64,000 bases of DNA from Streptomyces sp. NBC_00708 (GTDB lineage: Bacteria > Actinomycetota > Actinomycetes > Streptomycetales > Streptomycetaceae), in NCBI GenBank assembly GCA_036226585.1, contig CP108997.1:6200001-6264000 (forward strand). The letters run 5' to 3'. The position numbers and the translations under genes were made by a program. This document shows, piece by piece, positions 11,301 through 17,744 of this stretch. The number at the start of each line of letters is the position of its first letter. The stretch's first letter is position 1. Below the pieces are notes generated by a model. The model did no database searches. It had not been told where the DNA came from and saw only the letters and a list, made by a program, of their open reading frames with translations.

Positions 11301-11803
11301 TACAGCTCGACCAGCCGGTGCAGCAGCATCGACACACTCGCGCCGTCGACGAGCAGGTGGTGGAAGCCGTAGAAGTAGAAGTACCGGTCCTCGGCCAGCT
11401 TGATCAGCGCGCAACGGACCGGGGACTCGCGGGTCAGGTCGAACGGTGCCCCGATCGCCGCGTCCACCAGGCCCCAGGCCGCGCCCTCCGGGTCGGCCTC
11501 GCCGCTCACATCGGTGTACGTCAGGGTGCGGTCGCCCGGCTCGGCGTCGATGACCTGCCACACCTGCTCGCCGTCGTCCTCGAAGCGACGGGTGCGCATG
11601 ACGTCCGCCTCCTCGACGAGGCGGCGCCAGGCGGTGCCCATCAGGGCCGGGTCGACCGGGCCCAGGATGTCCCGGCACTCGGCGACGTTGTACTTCAGAC
11701 CGGTGGGGTCCAGGGTGTGGGCCGTCCAGATGTCGCGCTGGGCCTCCGAGAGCGGCAACCGGAAGGCGGCCGGAACGGGTGCGACGGTCGCGTCGGACGG
11801 CAT
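2300..11803 (-). CDS. three-module nonribosomal peptide synthetase, (C-A-T)x3, no terminal TE
   Basis: A 3167-residue megasynthase. Approximate layout in residues: C1 15-450 (HHLLVDG), A1 475-960, T1 985-1055 (FFAHGGHSLL), C2 1064-1500 (HHIATDG), A2 1530-2015, T2 2035-2105, C3 2114-2555 (HHIATDG), A3 2578-3070, T3 3090-3150 (FFHHGGHSLL). All three A domains have the FTSGSTGRPKG phosphate loop and the NGKID(K/R)R lysine motif. By hand alignment to GrsA the pocket residues are D-A-L-L-Y-V-G-I-Y (A1) and D-A-L-Q-Y-G-G-G-F (A2 and A3, identical), so modules 2 and 3 should load the same amino acid; I do not recognise either code. C1 is not a standard LCL opening, since it begins PLSEAQRDIWTAHTLDP, and it probably accepts a starter acyl or aminoacyl group. 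The chain ends on a carrier domain and a short basic tail, so release needs another protein. The start follows a CAGGAGA ribosome binding site. Confidence 0.95.
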   Translation of the reverse strand: MPSDATVAPVPAAFRLPLSEAQRDIWTAHTLDPTGLKYNVAECRDILGPVDPALMGTAWRRLVEEADVMRTRRFEDDGEQVWQVIDAEPGDRTLTYTDVSGEADPEGAAWGLVDAAIGAPFDLTRESPVRCALIKLAEDRYFYFYGFHHLLVDGASVSMLLHRLVELYERAVAGEPWGDSPFGRLADLHAEDAAYRCSEEAAAERAAWREHLSGAPETAPSLVRGAGRAVPSRGALPFARRTVLIPAWDADRLRTVARSERVSWPVLTVALFTVYLHRVTAQDELMVALPVAGRTTKMARSTPGMASNVVPLRLRVGADDTLRTLVRAVSAEVKHGLRHQLTRYEDLRRDAGTLTGGRRLTGPVLNIMGFNADLTVCGHPTVNHNVSNGPVDDLSVAVYDLGAADGLRIDFDTPVDGVDAEAVAAHQDRFAAFLTASLDAAEPGDRSVAELEVLSEDERGSLLGSWAGAVADRDDVSLVARFEEQVARFPDAVALIDGEQSFTYAELNTTANRWARVLRSHGLGRGQLAGILLERNATFAAALIAVLKTGAGHVLLDPDFPDERLRSAATEAAISHLVTPPESADRLPGTWTTCTEGPDDVLGHDSGNLGVPIQGDDLACVMFTSGSTGRPKGILSSHRNLVSTLVGQTYLPTSPDEVFLQSSPVSWDAFSLEFWGPLLHGARVVLQPGQKPEPSLIAELAPKHGVTTLLLSATLFNYLTDEHPETFASVTTAYTVGEAASPAHVHKLQTARPGIRVMNGYGPAEAMIYATTHTIEPSDQPHTVIPIGTPLVNKPLYVLDPALQLCAPGATGELYVSGDGLAHGYLNRADLTAASFVPHPYGPAGSRLYRTGDLAHFDRQGRLHYEGRADQQIKIRGFRIEPAEVETALLSHPQVTQAVVTKHHDQLSAYVITSADTADLRRHLTDRLPEHLVPAYLTPLDRLPLTANGKIDKRALPEPVPMGSSERAPQSQLEEVAVALFSRVLRTSGPVGVEDSFFAHGGHSLLAARLTNHIAEVLGVRLTIRDVFQHPTPARLAQHIASLKGRPALPSPVAGEAGDGSDSPVSFAQRRLWLLAELEGGSTAYNVPMAVRLTGPLDIDALEAALNDVVERHAPLRTVFASVDGEPRQLVQPAERARVAIERRTSAPDSLDGDLDAAGRHRFDLRTENPLRATLFEGGDGHPVLFLLFHHIATDGRSAGVFFDDLSRAYAARSAGADVNVLEPLPVRYADYAVWQQRVLGSSDDAESALAQELGFWQGALADLPEEHGLSLDRPRPAVASHRGGQVDVALGDDVFARVGELARAEGCTPFMVVHAALVAALTRLGAGTDLAIGSPVAGRTDEALRDLVGFFVNTLVLRTHADGNPTFRELLERVRATDLDAFAHQDAPFDLVLDALNPTRTLSRHPLFQICLTLEAGEAPALELGGGRTAEVRGLTNGSAKFDLEFLLRSDDSRRLHGAVVFAEDLFDHATVQRMVTALGEVLRQALADPEVRLGALEVVSDAERELLLGPWAGTATAIDDTSLVARFEEQAARTPDAVALIDGEQRITYAELNATANRWAHELRARGLRRGDLAGVLLERDAAFAAAVIAVVKAGAGYTLLDPDFPDERLRSAAHDAGIALLLTDDTLGPRVEGPWTVVSCSGGAPADTVDGNPGVPVRGDDVACVMFTSGSTGRPKGILSSHRNLVSTVTAQTYGTFGPDEVFLQCSPVSWDAFSLEFWGALLHGGTTVLQPGQKPEPALIAELSRRHGVTMLQLSASLFNYLTDEHPEAFTTVTVAYTGGEAASPNHVHKLQQLSPHTTVVNGYGPAESMGFTTTHTVAPADAPHPTIPIGTPLTNKATYILDTTLQPVPPGVTGHLYLTGHGLAHGYLNRPDLTATTFIPHPHGTPGTRLYRTGDLARFDRDGRLHYEGRADQQIKIRGFRIEPAEIEAALLTHPHITQATVTTHHDQLSAYVVLDTDTVTVEDARRHLADRLPEHMVPAHLTVLDRLPLTPNGKIDRRALPEPATVVSGGRAPQSQLEEVTVALFSKVLGTQGPVGVEDSFFAHGGHSLLAARLTNHLAEVLGIRLTIRDVFQHPTPARLAQHISTLGGRPALPPLTPGAWTGEGDAPVSFAQRRLWLLAELDGGSAAYNVPMAVRLTGALDADLLEAALHDVVARHTPLRTVFTTVDGEPRQHVLPAADAQVPIERREVTADELDGAITDAARHVFDLRRELPVRASLFKVDDDSWVFFLLVHHIATDGRSTGVFFDDLSQAYEARSAGATASALEPLPVKYADYAVWQQRVLGASDDADSVLAQELAFWHKTLEGLPEEHALNLDRPRPARATHRGGQVDVALGDDLFERVGELARAEGCTPFMVVHAALATALTRLGAGTDLAIGSPVAGRTDEALRDLVGFFVNTLVLRTHTDGNPTFRELLGRVRTTDLDAFAHQDAPFDLVLDALNPTRTLSRHPLFQICLTLESGVVPELRLGDTRATAIPEVTSGAAKFDLEFLLRTEDGQGMHGTVLYAEDLFDHATVQRMVNVLATVLRQALADPDMRLGALEVVSEEERELLLGPWAGSSTTIANTSLVQRFEEQVARAPEAVALIDGDQRITYAELNATANRWARALRSHGLGRGQLAGILLERNATFAAALIAVLKTGAGHVLLDPDFPDERLRSAAGEAGISHLVTRTGLADRLSGAWTTSTEGPDDVLGHDSGNLDVPIGAQDVACVMFTSGSTGRPKGILSSHRNLVSTVTAQTYGTFGPHEVFLQCSPVSWDAFSLEFWGALLHGGTTVLQPGQKPEPALIAELSRRHGVTMLQLSASLFNYLTDEHPEAFESVTIAYTGGEAASPAHVHRLQQLSPHTTVVNGYGPAESMGFTTTHTITATPEPHPTIPIGTPLTNKAAYILDATLQPVPPGVTGHLYLTGHGLAHGYLNRPDLTATTFIPHPHGTPGTRLYRTGDLAHFDQHGHLHYNGRADSQVKIRGFRVEPGEVEAALLTHPGVTQATVTTHRSRLSAYVVTGTDTVATEDVRRHLVERLPEHMVPTYLTVLDRLPLTPNGKIDRRALPEPAAVVSRGRAPRTPLEETLVGLFTRTLGAENALTIDDDFFHHGGHSLLGARLTNHIAVSLDVRLTVRDVFEHPTPARLAEHITALKTAPAAKKARPALRRRTETERISS

Positions 11804-12023
11804 GGGGTCTCCTGTGTGGGTCGCGGCGGGAGGGGCGGGAGCCCGGGAGCGAGGGTGGTGCTCGGCCGGCTCGGCGGGCCGGGTCTCCGGGCCGGGCGGG
11901 CAGTGCCATACAACCGCCGGGGCCGGGCCGGGACCGGCAGTTGTTCCGGCGGTAGGGCCAGCAGTTCGCCGGGGCTGCGGCAGTCCAACGGCAGCCGCAC
12001 CGCGCCGCGCGGGGCCGCGGCAG
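11804..12023. other. intergenic region upstream of the NRPS
   Basis: About 220 bases separate the regulator stop from the NRPS start, both on the minus strand. This gap is the most likely place for an NRPS promoter, with a strong ribosome binding site just before the ATG. I see no clear -35/-10 pair and no copy of the GATAGCGG repeat found beside the SARP. Confidence 0.4.
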
Positions 12024-13373
12024 TCAGACCGTGGCCGCCGCGCCGGCCGCCGCCCGCACCACGCACAGCACGCGGAACGCCGAGCGGCCGCCGTCCGTGC
12101 AGGTCCGGATCACCCCGCCGACCAGCAGCTCGCGGATCAGCCGGCCGCACTCGGGCAGCGTGCGGCCGGTGAGCCGGACGACGTCCTGGAGCAGGAAGTC
12201 CCCGTCACCCACCTGGCACAGGTCGCCGATGAGCGTCCGGTACGGGGCGGGCAGCGCGGCGAGGGTGCGGCCGACCCGCACCTGGAGGCGGGAGCCGTCC
12301 GGGCCGCCTGCCAGGTGGTCGAGGAGCGGGGCCGGGTCCGAGTCCACGATGTTCCGCAGCGTCGACAGGTCGCAGACCGTGAGCCAGGAGGCGGCGGCAC
12401 CGAGCGCCGCCGGGTGGCCGTCGAGGCGGTGGCAGATCCAGGCCACATCGGCGAGCGCCTGCTCGTCGGGCACGAGATCGGGGCGGACCCGGCGGAGCTG
12501 GCTGAGGAAGAACCGTACAGCGGGCGCGTCACTGTGCCCGGCGGCCGGGGCGGGCGCCTCCAACGGGGAGAGCAGGAAGAGGCGTTCACCCGGCACGTTC
12601 CACGGCCGCTCCCCGGTGATCAGCAGCCGCAGGCCGGGGAACGTACGCAGCAGGCGGCTCAGACGGCCGAAGTCGAGGACGGCGGTGTCGACCCCGTCGA
12701 GGACGAGCACCGCCGAACCGCCCTCCGCACCCTCGCCGTTGAGGGAAGCAAGCGCCTCGGCGAGTTCGGGCAGCAGTTCCTCGGGTTCGCCACCGCCCCG
12801 CAGGAACCCGGCGCAGGCGTCGGCGAGCCGGGGCAGCGGGTCGTCGTCGGCCCGGAGGCAGTCGGCGGTGGCGCCGTCCCCGTAGTGCCACAGCACGGGC
12901 AGCCCGGTGTCGTGCAGCCGGGCGGCGGCCTCCAGGGCGAGCCGGGTCTTGCCGACACCGCTCAGCCCCACGACGGTGACCAGCCGTTCCGCGCCGGACC
13001 CCAGCTCCTCCACGAGCACCCCGGCCTCCGCCTCCCGCCCGACCAGCGGGTACAGCGGCACCGGCGGCGCGGCCCGCTCCATGGACAGGCGCCGGACGTC
13101 ACCGCCCGCCCGGGGGCCGCGCCGGGCCGCCGCCTCCAGCGCGGTCCTGGACCGGGGGCCGAGTCTCAGCGCGTCGGCGATGAGCCGCACCGTGTCCGTT
13201 CTGGGGCGCTGGGCCTTCCCCTTCTCCAGGTCCCGGATGGCCCGCACGCTGATGGTGGACAGGTCCGCCAGTTCCCGCTGGGTGAGGCCGATACGGAGCC
13301 GGTGGCCGCGTATCAGGGAGCCGAGCGGGGCGGTGGCGGCCGGGGTGTCCTGCGGGGGGTGGCTGAGCGTCAT
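12024..13373 (-). CDS. XRE-family HTH regulator with NB-ARC-like ATPase domain
   Basis: A 449-residue regulator. Residues about 20-75 form a Cro/C1-type helix-turn-helix (IGLTQRELADLSTISVRAIRDLE). An AAA/NB-ARC-like ATPase follows, with Walker A GLSGVGKT near residue 136 and a Walker B-like AVLVLDGVD. A winged-helix-like C-terminal part ends in a Cys-Val-Val-Arg tail; no TPR repeats are evident. I chose the ATG at 13371-13373 because AGGAGT lies 7 bases upstream; an upstream in-frame ATG at 13481 lacks such a site. It lies immediately upstream of the NRPS on the same strand and divergent from a small secreted peptide gene, so it is a good candidate pathway-specific regulator. Confidence 0.8.
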   Translation of the reverse strand: MTLSHPPQDTPAATAPLGSLIRGHRLRIGLTQRELADLSTISVRAIRDLEKGKAQRPRTDTVRLIADALRLGPRSRTALEAAARRGPRAGGDVRRLSMERAAPPVPLYPLVGREAEAGVLVEELGSGAERLVTVVGLSGVGKTRLALEAAARLHDTGLPVLWHYGDGATADCLRADDDPLPRLADACAGFLRGGGEPEELLPELAEALASLNGEGAEGGSAVLVLDGVDTAVLDFGRLSRLLRTFPGLRLLITGERPWNVPGERLFLLSPLEAPAPAAGHSDAPAVRFFLSQLRRVRPDLVPDEQALADVAWICHRLDGHPAALGAAASWLTVCDLSTLRNIVDSDPAPLLDHLAGGPDGSRLQVRVGRTLAALPAPYRTLIGDLCQVGDGDFLLQDVVRLTGRTLPECGRLIRELLVGGVIRTCTDGGRSAFRVLCVVRAAAGAAATV

Positions 13374-13745
13374 GGAAGGACTCCTGCTCGTCGGGGAGTG
13401 GCGCCCTCGGGAAAGCGGCTTCGAGCCAGGGCGCCGTAGGGGACGGCTGTCGTGCCTTGCTGCTGGCCGAATCGTCTCCACGCCGGCTATCCGGGAGGCA
13501 TCGCGCCGCCAACGCCGTCCCGGCCCGGCCGGCCCCCGCGGAGATAGCGGCGGAGCGCGTACGAGCCGCTGGTCACGGCCCTGTCACCCGTGGGAGCGCG
13601 ACCAGTGATAGCGGGGCCCCGACCTGCGGCACAGGGCACTCGATCCGTGATAGCGGGGGGATAGGGCCGGGACCGGTGCGGTGAATCCGGCCGTTCCTAA
13701 CGTGGTGTCCACAAGCAGACGGAACACCGACGAAGGGACAGTCCG
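13374..13745. promoter_or_regulatory. divergent control region with repeated GATAGCGG boxes
   Basis: This 372-base gap separates the XRE/NB-ARC regulator (minus) from the 64-residue peptide gene (plus). It holds three copies of GATAGCGG at 13543, 13607 and 13649, and a fourth related box, GATAGGG, at 13660. The last pair is spaced by exactly 11 bases (GATAGCGG-GGG-GATAGGG), the phasing typical of SARP heptamer direct repeats. The boxes at 13607 and 13649 are 42 bases apart, about four helical turns. I see no other gene in the gap. Confidence 0.55.
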
Positions 13746-13940
13746 ATGACGAAGAACACCACCACCCGCAACGCCCTCCGCGCCGCTTTCGCCACCGTCG
13801 CGGTCGTGATCGTCACCGGCATCGGCGTCCAGGTGGGCTGGGCCGACGACGCGTCCGGCACCGGCACCCAGCCGGCCACCACCAGCAGCACCCCCACCCC
13901 GGGCAGCACCGGCTCCACGGACAACAACCCCTGGGACTGA
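13746..13940 (+). CDS. small secreted peptide, 64 aa, unknown function
   Basis: The peptide starts MTKNTTTRNALR and continues with a hydrophobic stretch (FATVAVVIVTGIGVQVGWA) typical of a Sec signal peptide, with likely cleavage after VGWA. The predicted mature part is about 31 residues, rich in Thr, Ser, Pro and Gly, and ends NNPWD. An AAGGGA ribosome binding site precedes the ATG. It is flanked by two NB-ARC-type regulators and downstream of the SARP-like repeats. I do not recognise the family. A signalling or accessory secreted role is possible, but nothing in the sequence proves it. Confidence 0.6.
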   Translation: MTKNTTTRNALRAAFATVAVVIVTGIGVQVGWADDASGTGTQPATTSSTPTPGSTGSTDNNPWD

Positions 13941-13985
13941 CCCCCGCCGGGCGCCGACCGCGCCCCGCCCTCGGTCCGCGTGGCC

Positions 13986-16900
13986 CTAGCCCGCGCCGAG
14001 CAGCCGCCGGGTCTCCGCCAGTTCCCGCTTCATGCCCCGGCTCGTGAAGACCTCCAGAGCGGGGGTCAGCAGTTCCCGGGAACGCCCCGGCTCGTCGTCC
14101 AGCAGCCGGGCCAGATCCAGGCGGGCCAGAGCGCCACCGCCGAAGTCCATGATCTGCTCCCGGGCCGCGACGGCCCGGTCGAAGAAGTACGTGGCCCGGT
14201 CGGGCCGGCCCATCAGCACGAACGCCTGGCCCAGATCCCGCAGCAGATGCCCCTCGCCTATCACGTCACCGGAATCCCGGCACAGCTCCAGGACCTCCGT
14301 GAACGTCAGCACCGCGAGATCCAGCTCGCCCCGCTCCAGCAGCAGTTGGCCCACCCGGCGCAGGGTCCGCGCCCTGCCGCCCAGGTAGCCCACCCCGTCG
14401 TAGATCTCCAGCGCCTCGTCCAACTGCGCCTGCGCCGCGTCCGTCTCGCCCCGGCGCATCCGGATGTGCGCGCTCTGCGTCAGCACGATCGCCCGCCCCA
14501 CCACGTCACCGGCCCGGTCGAAGTCGGCCAGCGACCGGTCGTACAGCTCCAGCGCCGTGTCGTCCTCACCGTTCGTCCGGGCGATCAGCGCCATGTCGCG
14601 GCGGCACAGCGCCTCGCCCTGCGGCTCGTCGAGCGCCTGGAACACGTCGAGCGCCGAACTCAGCGCCTGGCGCGCCATGTCGAACTCGTTGCGGCTCATG
14701 TACAGGGAGCCGAGCGAGGCCCGTACGGCGGCGGTGCCCCGCAGATTGCCGGCCTTGCGGACGGCGGCCAGCGCCCGCACATGGGTCTGCTCCCACAGGT
14801 CGTAGTGGCCGCGCACCTCGAACAGCGTGACCAGCGTCGTCGCCAGATTCCAGCTGACGTCGTGCAGGCCCTCGTCGGCGGCCTGCTCCACCATCCCGCA
14901 CAGGGCGCCCTGCTCCGCGTCGAACCACGCCAGCGGATCGGTGAGCAAGTCCTCGGTGCAGGACGGGGGCGGCGCCCAGCGCGGGGCGTCGCCGTGCAGC
15001 ACGGTGAAGTCACCCCCGTACACCTTGCGATGGGCCTCCTGCGCCAGATACATCCAGCCGCCCGCCATCCGGACGAGCGCGGCCCGCCGCAGCTCCGGGC
15101 TGTCGTGCGCGGCCAGCTGCTCGCGCGCGTACACCCGGATGATCTCGTGGAACTGGTAGCGGTAGCCGCCGGTCCGCTCCACGCCCACGACGTCCAGCAT
15201 CTGCATGTCGACGAGGGGTTCCAGCAGATCCGACGGCACGGGGCGGTCGTCGTCCAGCAGCGCACCGGCCAGCCAGCCGGGCAGCGTCGGTGTCCGCGCC
15301 ATGCTCAGCAGCCGCAGCAGCCCCCGGTCCTCCGCCGCCAGACCGTTGTACGTGAGCGAGAGGCTGGCCCGCATCGTCATCTCGCCGTGCGCCAGCTCGT
15401 CCAGCCGGTGCCGCTCGTTGGCCAGCCGGTGCACCATCGACGCGAGCGTCCAGTGCGGGCGGGCGGCCAGCCGGGCGGCCACGATCCGCAGCGCCAGCGG
15501 CAGTCGTCCGACCGTACGCACCAGCGCCTCCGCCGACGCGGCCTCGCCCTCGACCCGCTCCTCCCCGATGATCCGGGAGAGCAGCTTCAGCGCCCGCTCC
15601 TCGTCCAGGACGTCCAGCTCCACGCGGTGCGCGCCCGGCAGCGCGGTCAGCCGCGCCCGGCTGGTGACCAGGACGGCGCAGTCGCGGCTCCCCGGCAGCA
15701 GCGGCTGCACCTGGCTCTCCGTCGCGGCGTCGTCCAGGACCACCAGGACGCGGCGGGAGGCGAGCCGGGTGCGGTACATCTCCGCCCGCTCGTCCAGCGA
15801 GTCCGGGATCAGCTGGCCCGGGATGCCCAGCGCCCGCAGGAAGCGGCCCAGCACCTCCAGTGTGGTGGCCGGGGTGCCGGTGCCGCGCAGGTCGCAGTAG
15901 AGCTGGCCGTCGGGGAACCCTGTCTCGGCGAGGCGGTGCGCGAGGTTCACGGCCAGCGTGGACTTGCCGGTGCCCGGCTTCCCGGTGATCACCGCGAGGC
16001 CGACCGCCTTGCGCTCGCGGCCGCCGGTCAGCGCCTTCTCCAACGCGGCCAGCTGGGCGTCGTCGGCCACGAAGTCCGAGGTGGAGGCGGGCAGTTGCTG
16101 CGGCCGGGCGTCGTGGGGCTGTGGTTCGGCGCGGGCTGCGGGGGAGTCCTGGGCGGTGGGGGCGGTCCGCCCGTCCGCGTCCCCGGTTCCGGTCCGGTCC
16201 TCGACGGGCCCGGCGGCGTCGGCCGGCGCCGTTGCCGCCGGCGGCCGGCGCGGGTCAGGAGCGGGGGTGGTGGTCCCCCTCACCTCGGGCTTGTCGTCAC
16301 GGCTCCGAGGCGGCTGCGCCCGTACCGGCGGGGGCAGTTCGCCGGCGAGGATCGCCCCCTCCAGGCGCCTCAGCTCCCTGCCCGGTTCCAGGCCCAGCTC
16401 CTGATCGAGAATCCTGCGCCCGGTCCGGAACGCCTCCAGCGCCTCCGCCTGCCGGCCCGACCAGTACAGGGCGCACATCAGCTGACCGCGCAGCCGTTCC
16501 CGCAACGGGTTCTCATGGGTGAGGAGTTGGAGTTCTCCCACGAGCCGGTCGTGCCGTCCGAGCTCCAGTTCCAGCTGCATCCGCAGTTCGACGGCGCTCA
16601 GGCGCTCCTCGTCGAGCTGGCGCGCCTTGTTGGCGAGCGGGCCGCTCTCCAGTCCGCTCAGGGAGTCGCCCTGCCACAGCGCGACCGCCGACTTCAGCAG
16701 CACCACCGCCTTCTCCGTCTCGCCCTCGTCGCGCTGCCGCCTGGCCATCGCGACCAGTCCGGTGAAGAGCAGCGAGTCGACATCCCCGGTGTCGACGTGC
16801 AGGACGTATCCGGGCGGCCGGGTCGATATGGAGACCGTGCTGTCCGCACCGGCCAGCAGTTTCCGCAGCCGGGAGACGCAGATCTGCACCTGGGTGCGGG

Positions 16901-17204
16901 CGGTCTCCGGGGGGTTGTCCTCCCATATGAGGTCCACCAGGTAGTTCGTGCCGACCACCCGGTTCGCCTCGAGCAGCAGGGCGGCGAGGATGACTTCCTG
17001 CCGGCCGGGCGGCACCCGCAGCGGACCGGCCTTGCCCCGCACCTGGAGGGGGCCCAGCAATTGGAAGGGCGGTCTCGCCGCGCCGGAGGCATCCTGGACC
17101 GTGTGCGTCGTACCCTCGGCCACCGAGACCCCCAGCTCGTAAGCGCGTTGATACTCCGGGATCAACGTCCCCAAAGTTTTCACAATCCTCACGCATCTGT
17201 CCAT
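13986..17204 (-). CDS. SARP-family regulator with NB-ARC and TPR domains (AfsR-like)
   Basis: A 1072-residue transcription activator of the AfsR type. Residues about 45-140 form the OmpR-like winged-helix domain (LLGPLQVRGKAGPLRVPPG), residues about 145-290 the bacterial transcriptional activation domain, then a Pro/Ala-rich linker. The NB-ARC ATPase has Walker A GKPGTGKST near residue 405 and VLVVLDDAAT as Walker B, and C-terminal TPR-like repeats follow from about residue 700. Such proteins usually switch on secondary metabolite clusters, here most simply the NRPS operon. A composite repeat at 17233-17250, upstream of its own start, suggests autoregulation. It converges on the small peptide gene. 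Confidence 0.93.
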   Translation of the reverse strand: MDRCVRIVKTLGTLIPEYQRAYELGVSVAEGTTHTVQDASGAARPPFQLLGPLQVRGKAGPLRVPPGRQEVILAALLLEANRVVGTNYLVDLIWEDNPPETARTQVQICVSRLRKLLAGADSTVSISTRPPGYVLHVDTGDVDSLLFTGLVAMARRQRDEGETEKAVVLLKSAVALWQGDSLSGLESGPLANKARQLDEERLSAVELRMQLELELGRHDRLVGELQLLTHENPLRERLRGQLMCALYWSGRQAEALEAFRTGRRILDQELGLEPGRELRRLEGAILAGELPPPVRAQPPRSRDDKPEVRGTTTPAPDPRRPPAATAPADAAGPVEDRTGTGDADGRTAPTAQDSPAARAEPQPHDARPQQLPASTSDFVADDAQLAALEKALTGGRERKAVGLAVITGKPGTGKSTLAVNLAHRLAETGFPDGQLYCDLRGTGTPATTLEVLGRFLRALGIPGQLIPDSLDERAEMYRTRLASRRVLVVLDDAATESQVQPLLPGSRDCAVLVTSRARLTALPGAHRVELDVLDEERALKLLSRIIGEERVEGEAASAEALVRTVGRLPLALRIVAARLAARPHWTLASMVHRLANERHRLDELAHGEMTMRASLSLTYNGLAAEDRGLLRLLSMARTPTLPGWLAGALLDDDRPVPSDLLEPLVDMQMLDVVGVERTGGYRYQFHEIIRVYAREQLAAHDSPELRRAALVRMAGGWMYLAQEAHRKVYGGDFTVLHGDAPRWAPPPSCTEDLLTDPLAWFDAEQGALCGMVEQAADEGLHDVSWNLATTLVTLFEVRGHYDLWEQTHVRALAAVRKAGNLRGTAAVRASLGSLYMSRNEFDMARQALSSALDVFQALDEPQGEALCRRDMALIARTNGEDDTALELYDRSLADFDRAGDVVGRAIVLTQSAHIRMRRGETDAAQAQLDEALEIYDGVGYLGGRARTLRRVGQLLLERGELDLAVLTFTEVLELCRDSGDVIGEGHLLRDLGQAFVLMGRPDRATYFFDRAVAAREQIMDFGGGALARLDLARLLDDEPGRSRELLTPALEVFTSRGMKRELAETRRLLGAG

Positions 17205-17232
17205 CCTGCATGCCCAGCGTGACCGAACGGCG

Positions 17233-17250
17233 AATAGCGGCGCGATAGGC
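17233..17250 (+). promoter_or_regulatory. composite direct repeat, candidate SARP operator
   Basis: AATAGCGG-CGC-GATAGGC: two heptamer-like boxes whose starts are 11 bases apart. It matches GATAGCGG-GGG-GATAGGG at 13649-13666 in sequence order and spacing. It lies between the SARP gene (minus) and the SnoaL-like gene (plus), so it could serve either or both. Confidence 0.5.
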
Positions 17251-17302
17251 GGGGGTTGGCGCGGCCCGGAAGAGTGCCGGGTGAAGGAGAAAGGAGGCGT
17301 CC

Positions 17303-17701
17303 ATGCACACCGACGCCTGGACGAGCACAGACCCGTACACGGTGGGCGACCTGGTCACCGCGGCGGGCACCGACCACGTCCGCCTCGTCTACGACTACCT
17401 CGACGCCGGCGACCTCGACGCGTGTGCGTCGCTGCTGCACGAGCACGTCGAACTGGACCTGCCCGGCGTCCCGACGGCCCACGGGCGGACCGCGTTCGTG
17501 CACACCCACCGCGACCACCTCGGATCCCGCGCCCGCCACCGGATCGAGCACGTCGTCGCCCACGCCCGGACCGTGGTGGCGGCCGGCCGCCGTATCGACA
17601 CGGACGCCGACGGGGCGGGGGTGCGCTTCGTGGACTTCTTCCGCATCGCCGAGGACGGCATGGTGGAATCCTGCACGCGCTACTACCACGCCGAGCCCTG
17701 A
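17303..17701 (+). CDS. SnoaL-like / NTF2-fold protein
   Basis: A 132-residue protein of the SnoaL-like polyketide cyclase/ketosteroid isomerase superfamily. It has the usual opening helix (VRLVYDYLDAGDLDACASLLHEHVELDLPG) and a C-terminal sheet with FVDFFRIAEDGMV. Proteins of this fold range from cyclases and epoxide hydrolases to non-catalytic binding proteins, so the reaction is unknown. It is divergent from the SARP with the repeat at 17233-17250 between them, which hints at shared control. The start has an AAGGAGGCG site just upstream. Confidence 0.75.
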   Translation: MHTDAWTSTDPYTVGDLVTAAGTDHVRLVYDYLDAGDLDACASLLHEHVELDLPGVPTAHGRTAFVHTHRDHLGSRARHRIEHVVAHARTVVAAGRRIDTDADGAGVRFVDFFRIAEDGMVESCTRYYHAEP

Positions 17702-17704
17702 GCG

Positions 17705-17719
17705 GCCCCGGCCCGGGGC
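17705..17719. terminator. possible bidirectional terminator hairpin
   Basis: GCCCCGGCCCGGGGC is a GC-rich inverted repeat in the 44-base gap between the convergent SnoaL-like and deformylase genes. There is no T tract, as is usual in Streptomyces. Confidence 0.4.
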
Positions 17720-17744
17720 ATCCCGGGCGGGACCGGCCACGGCC

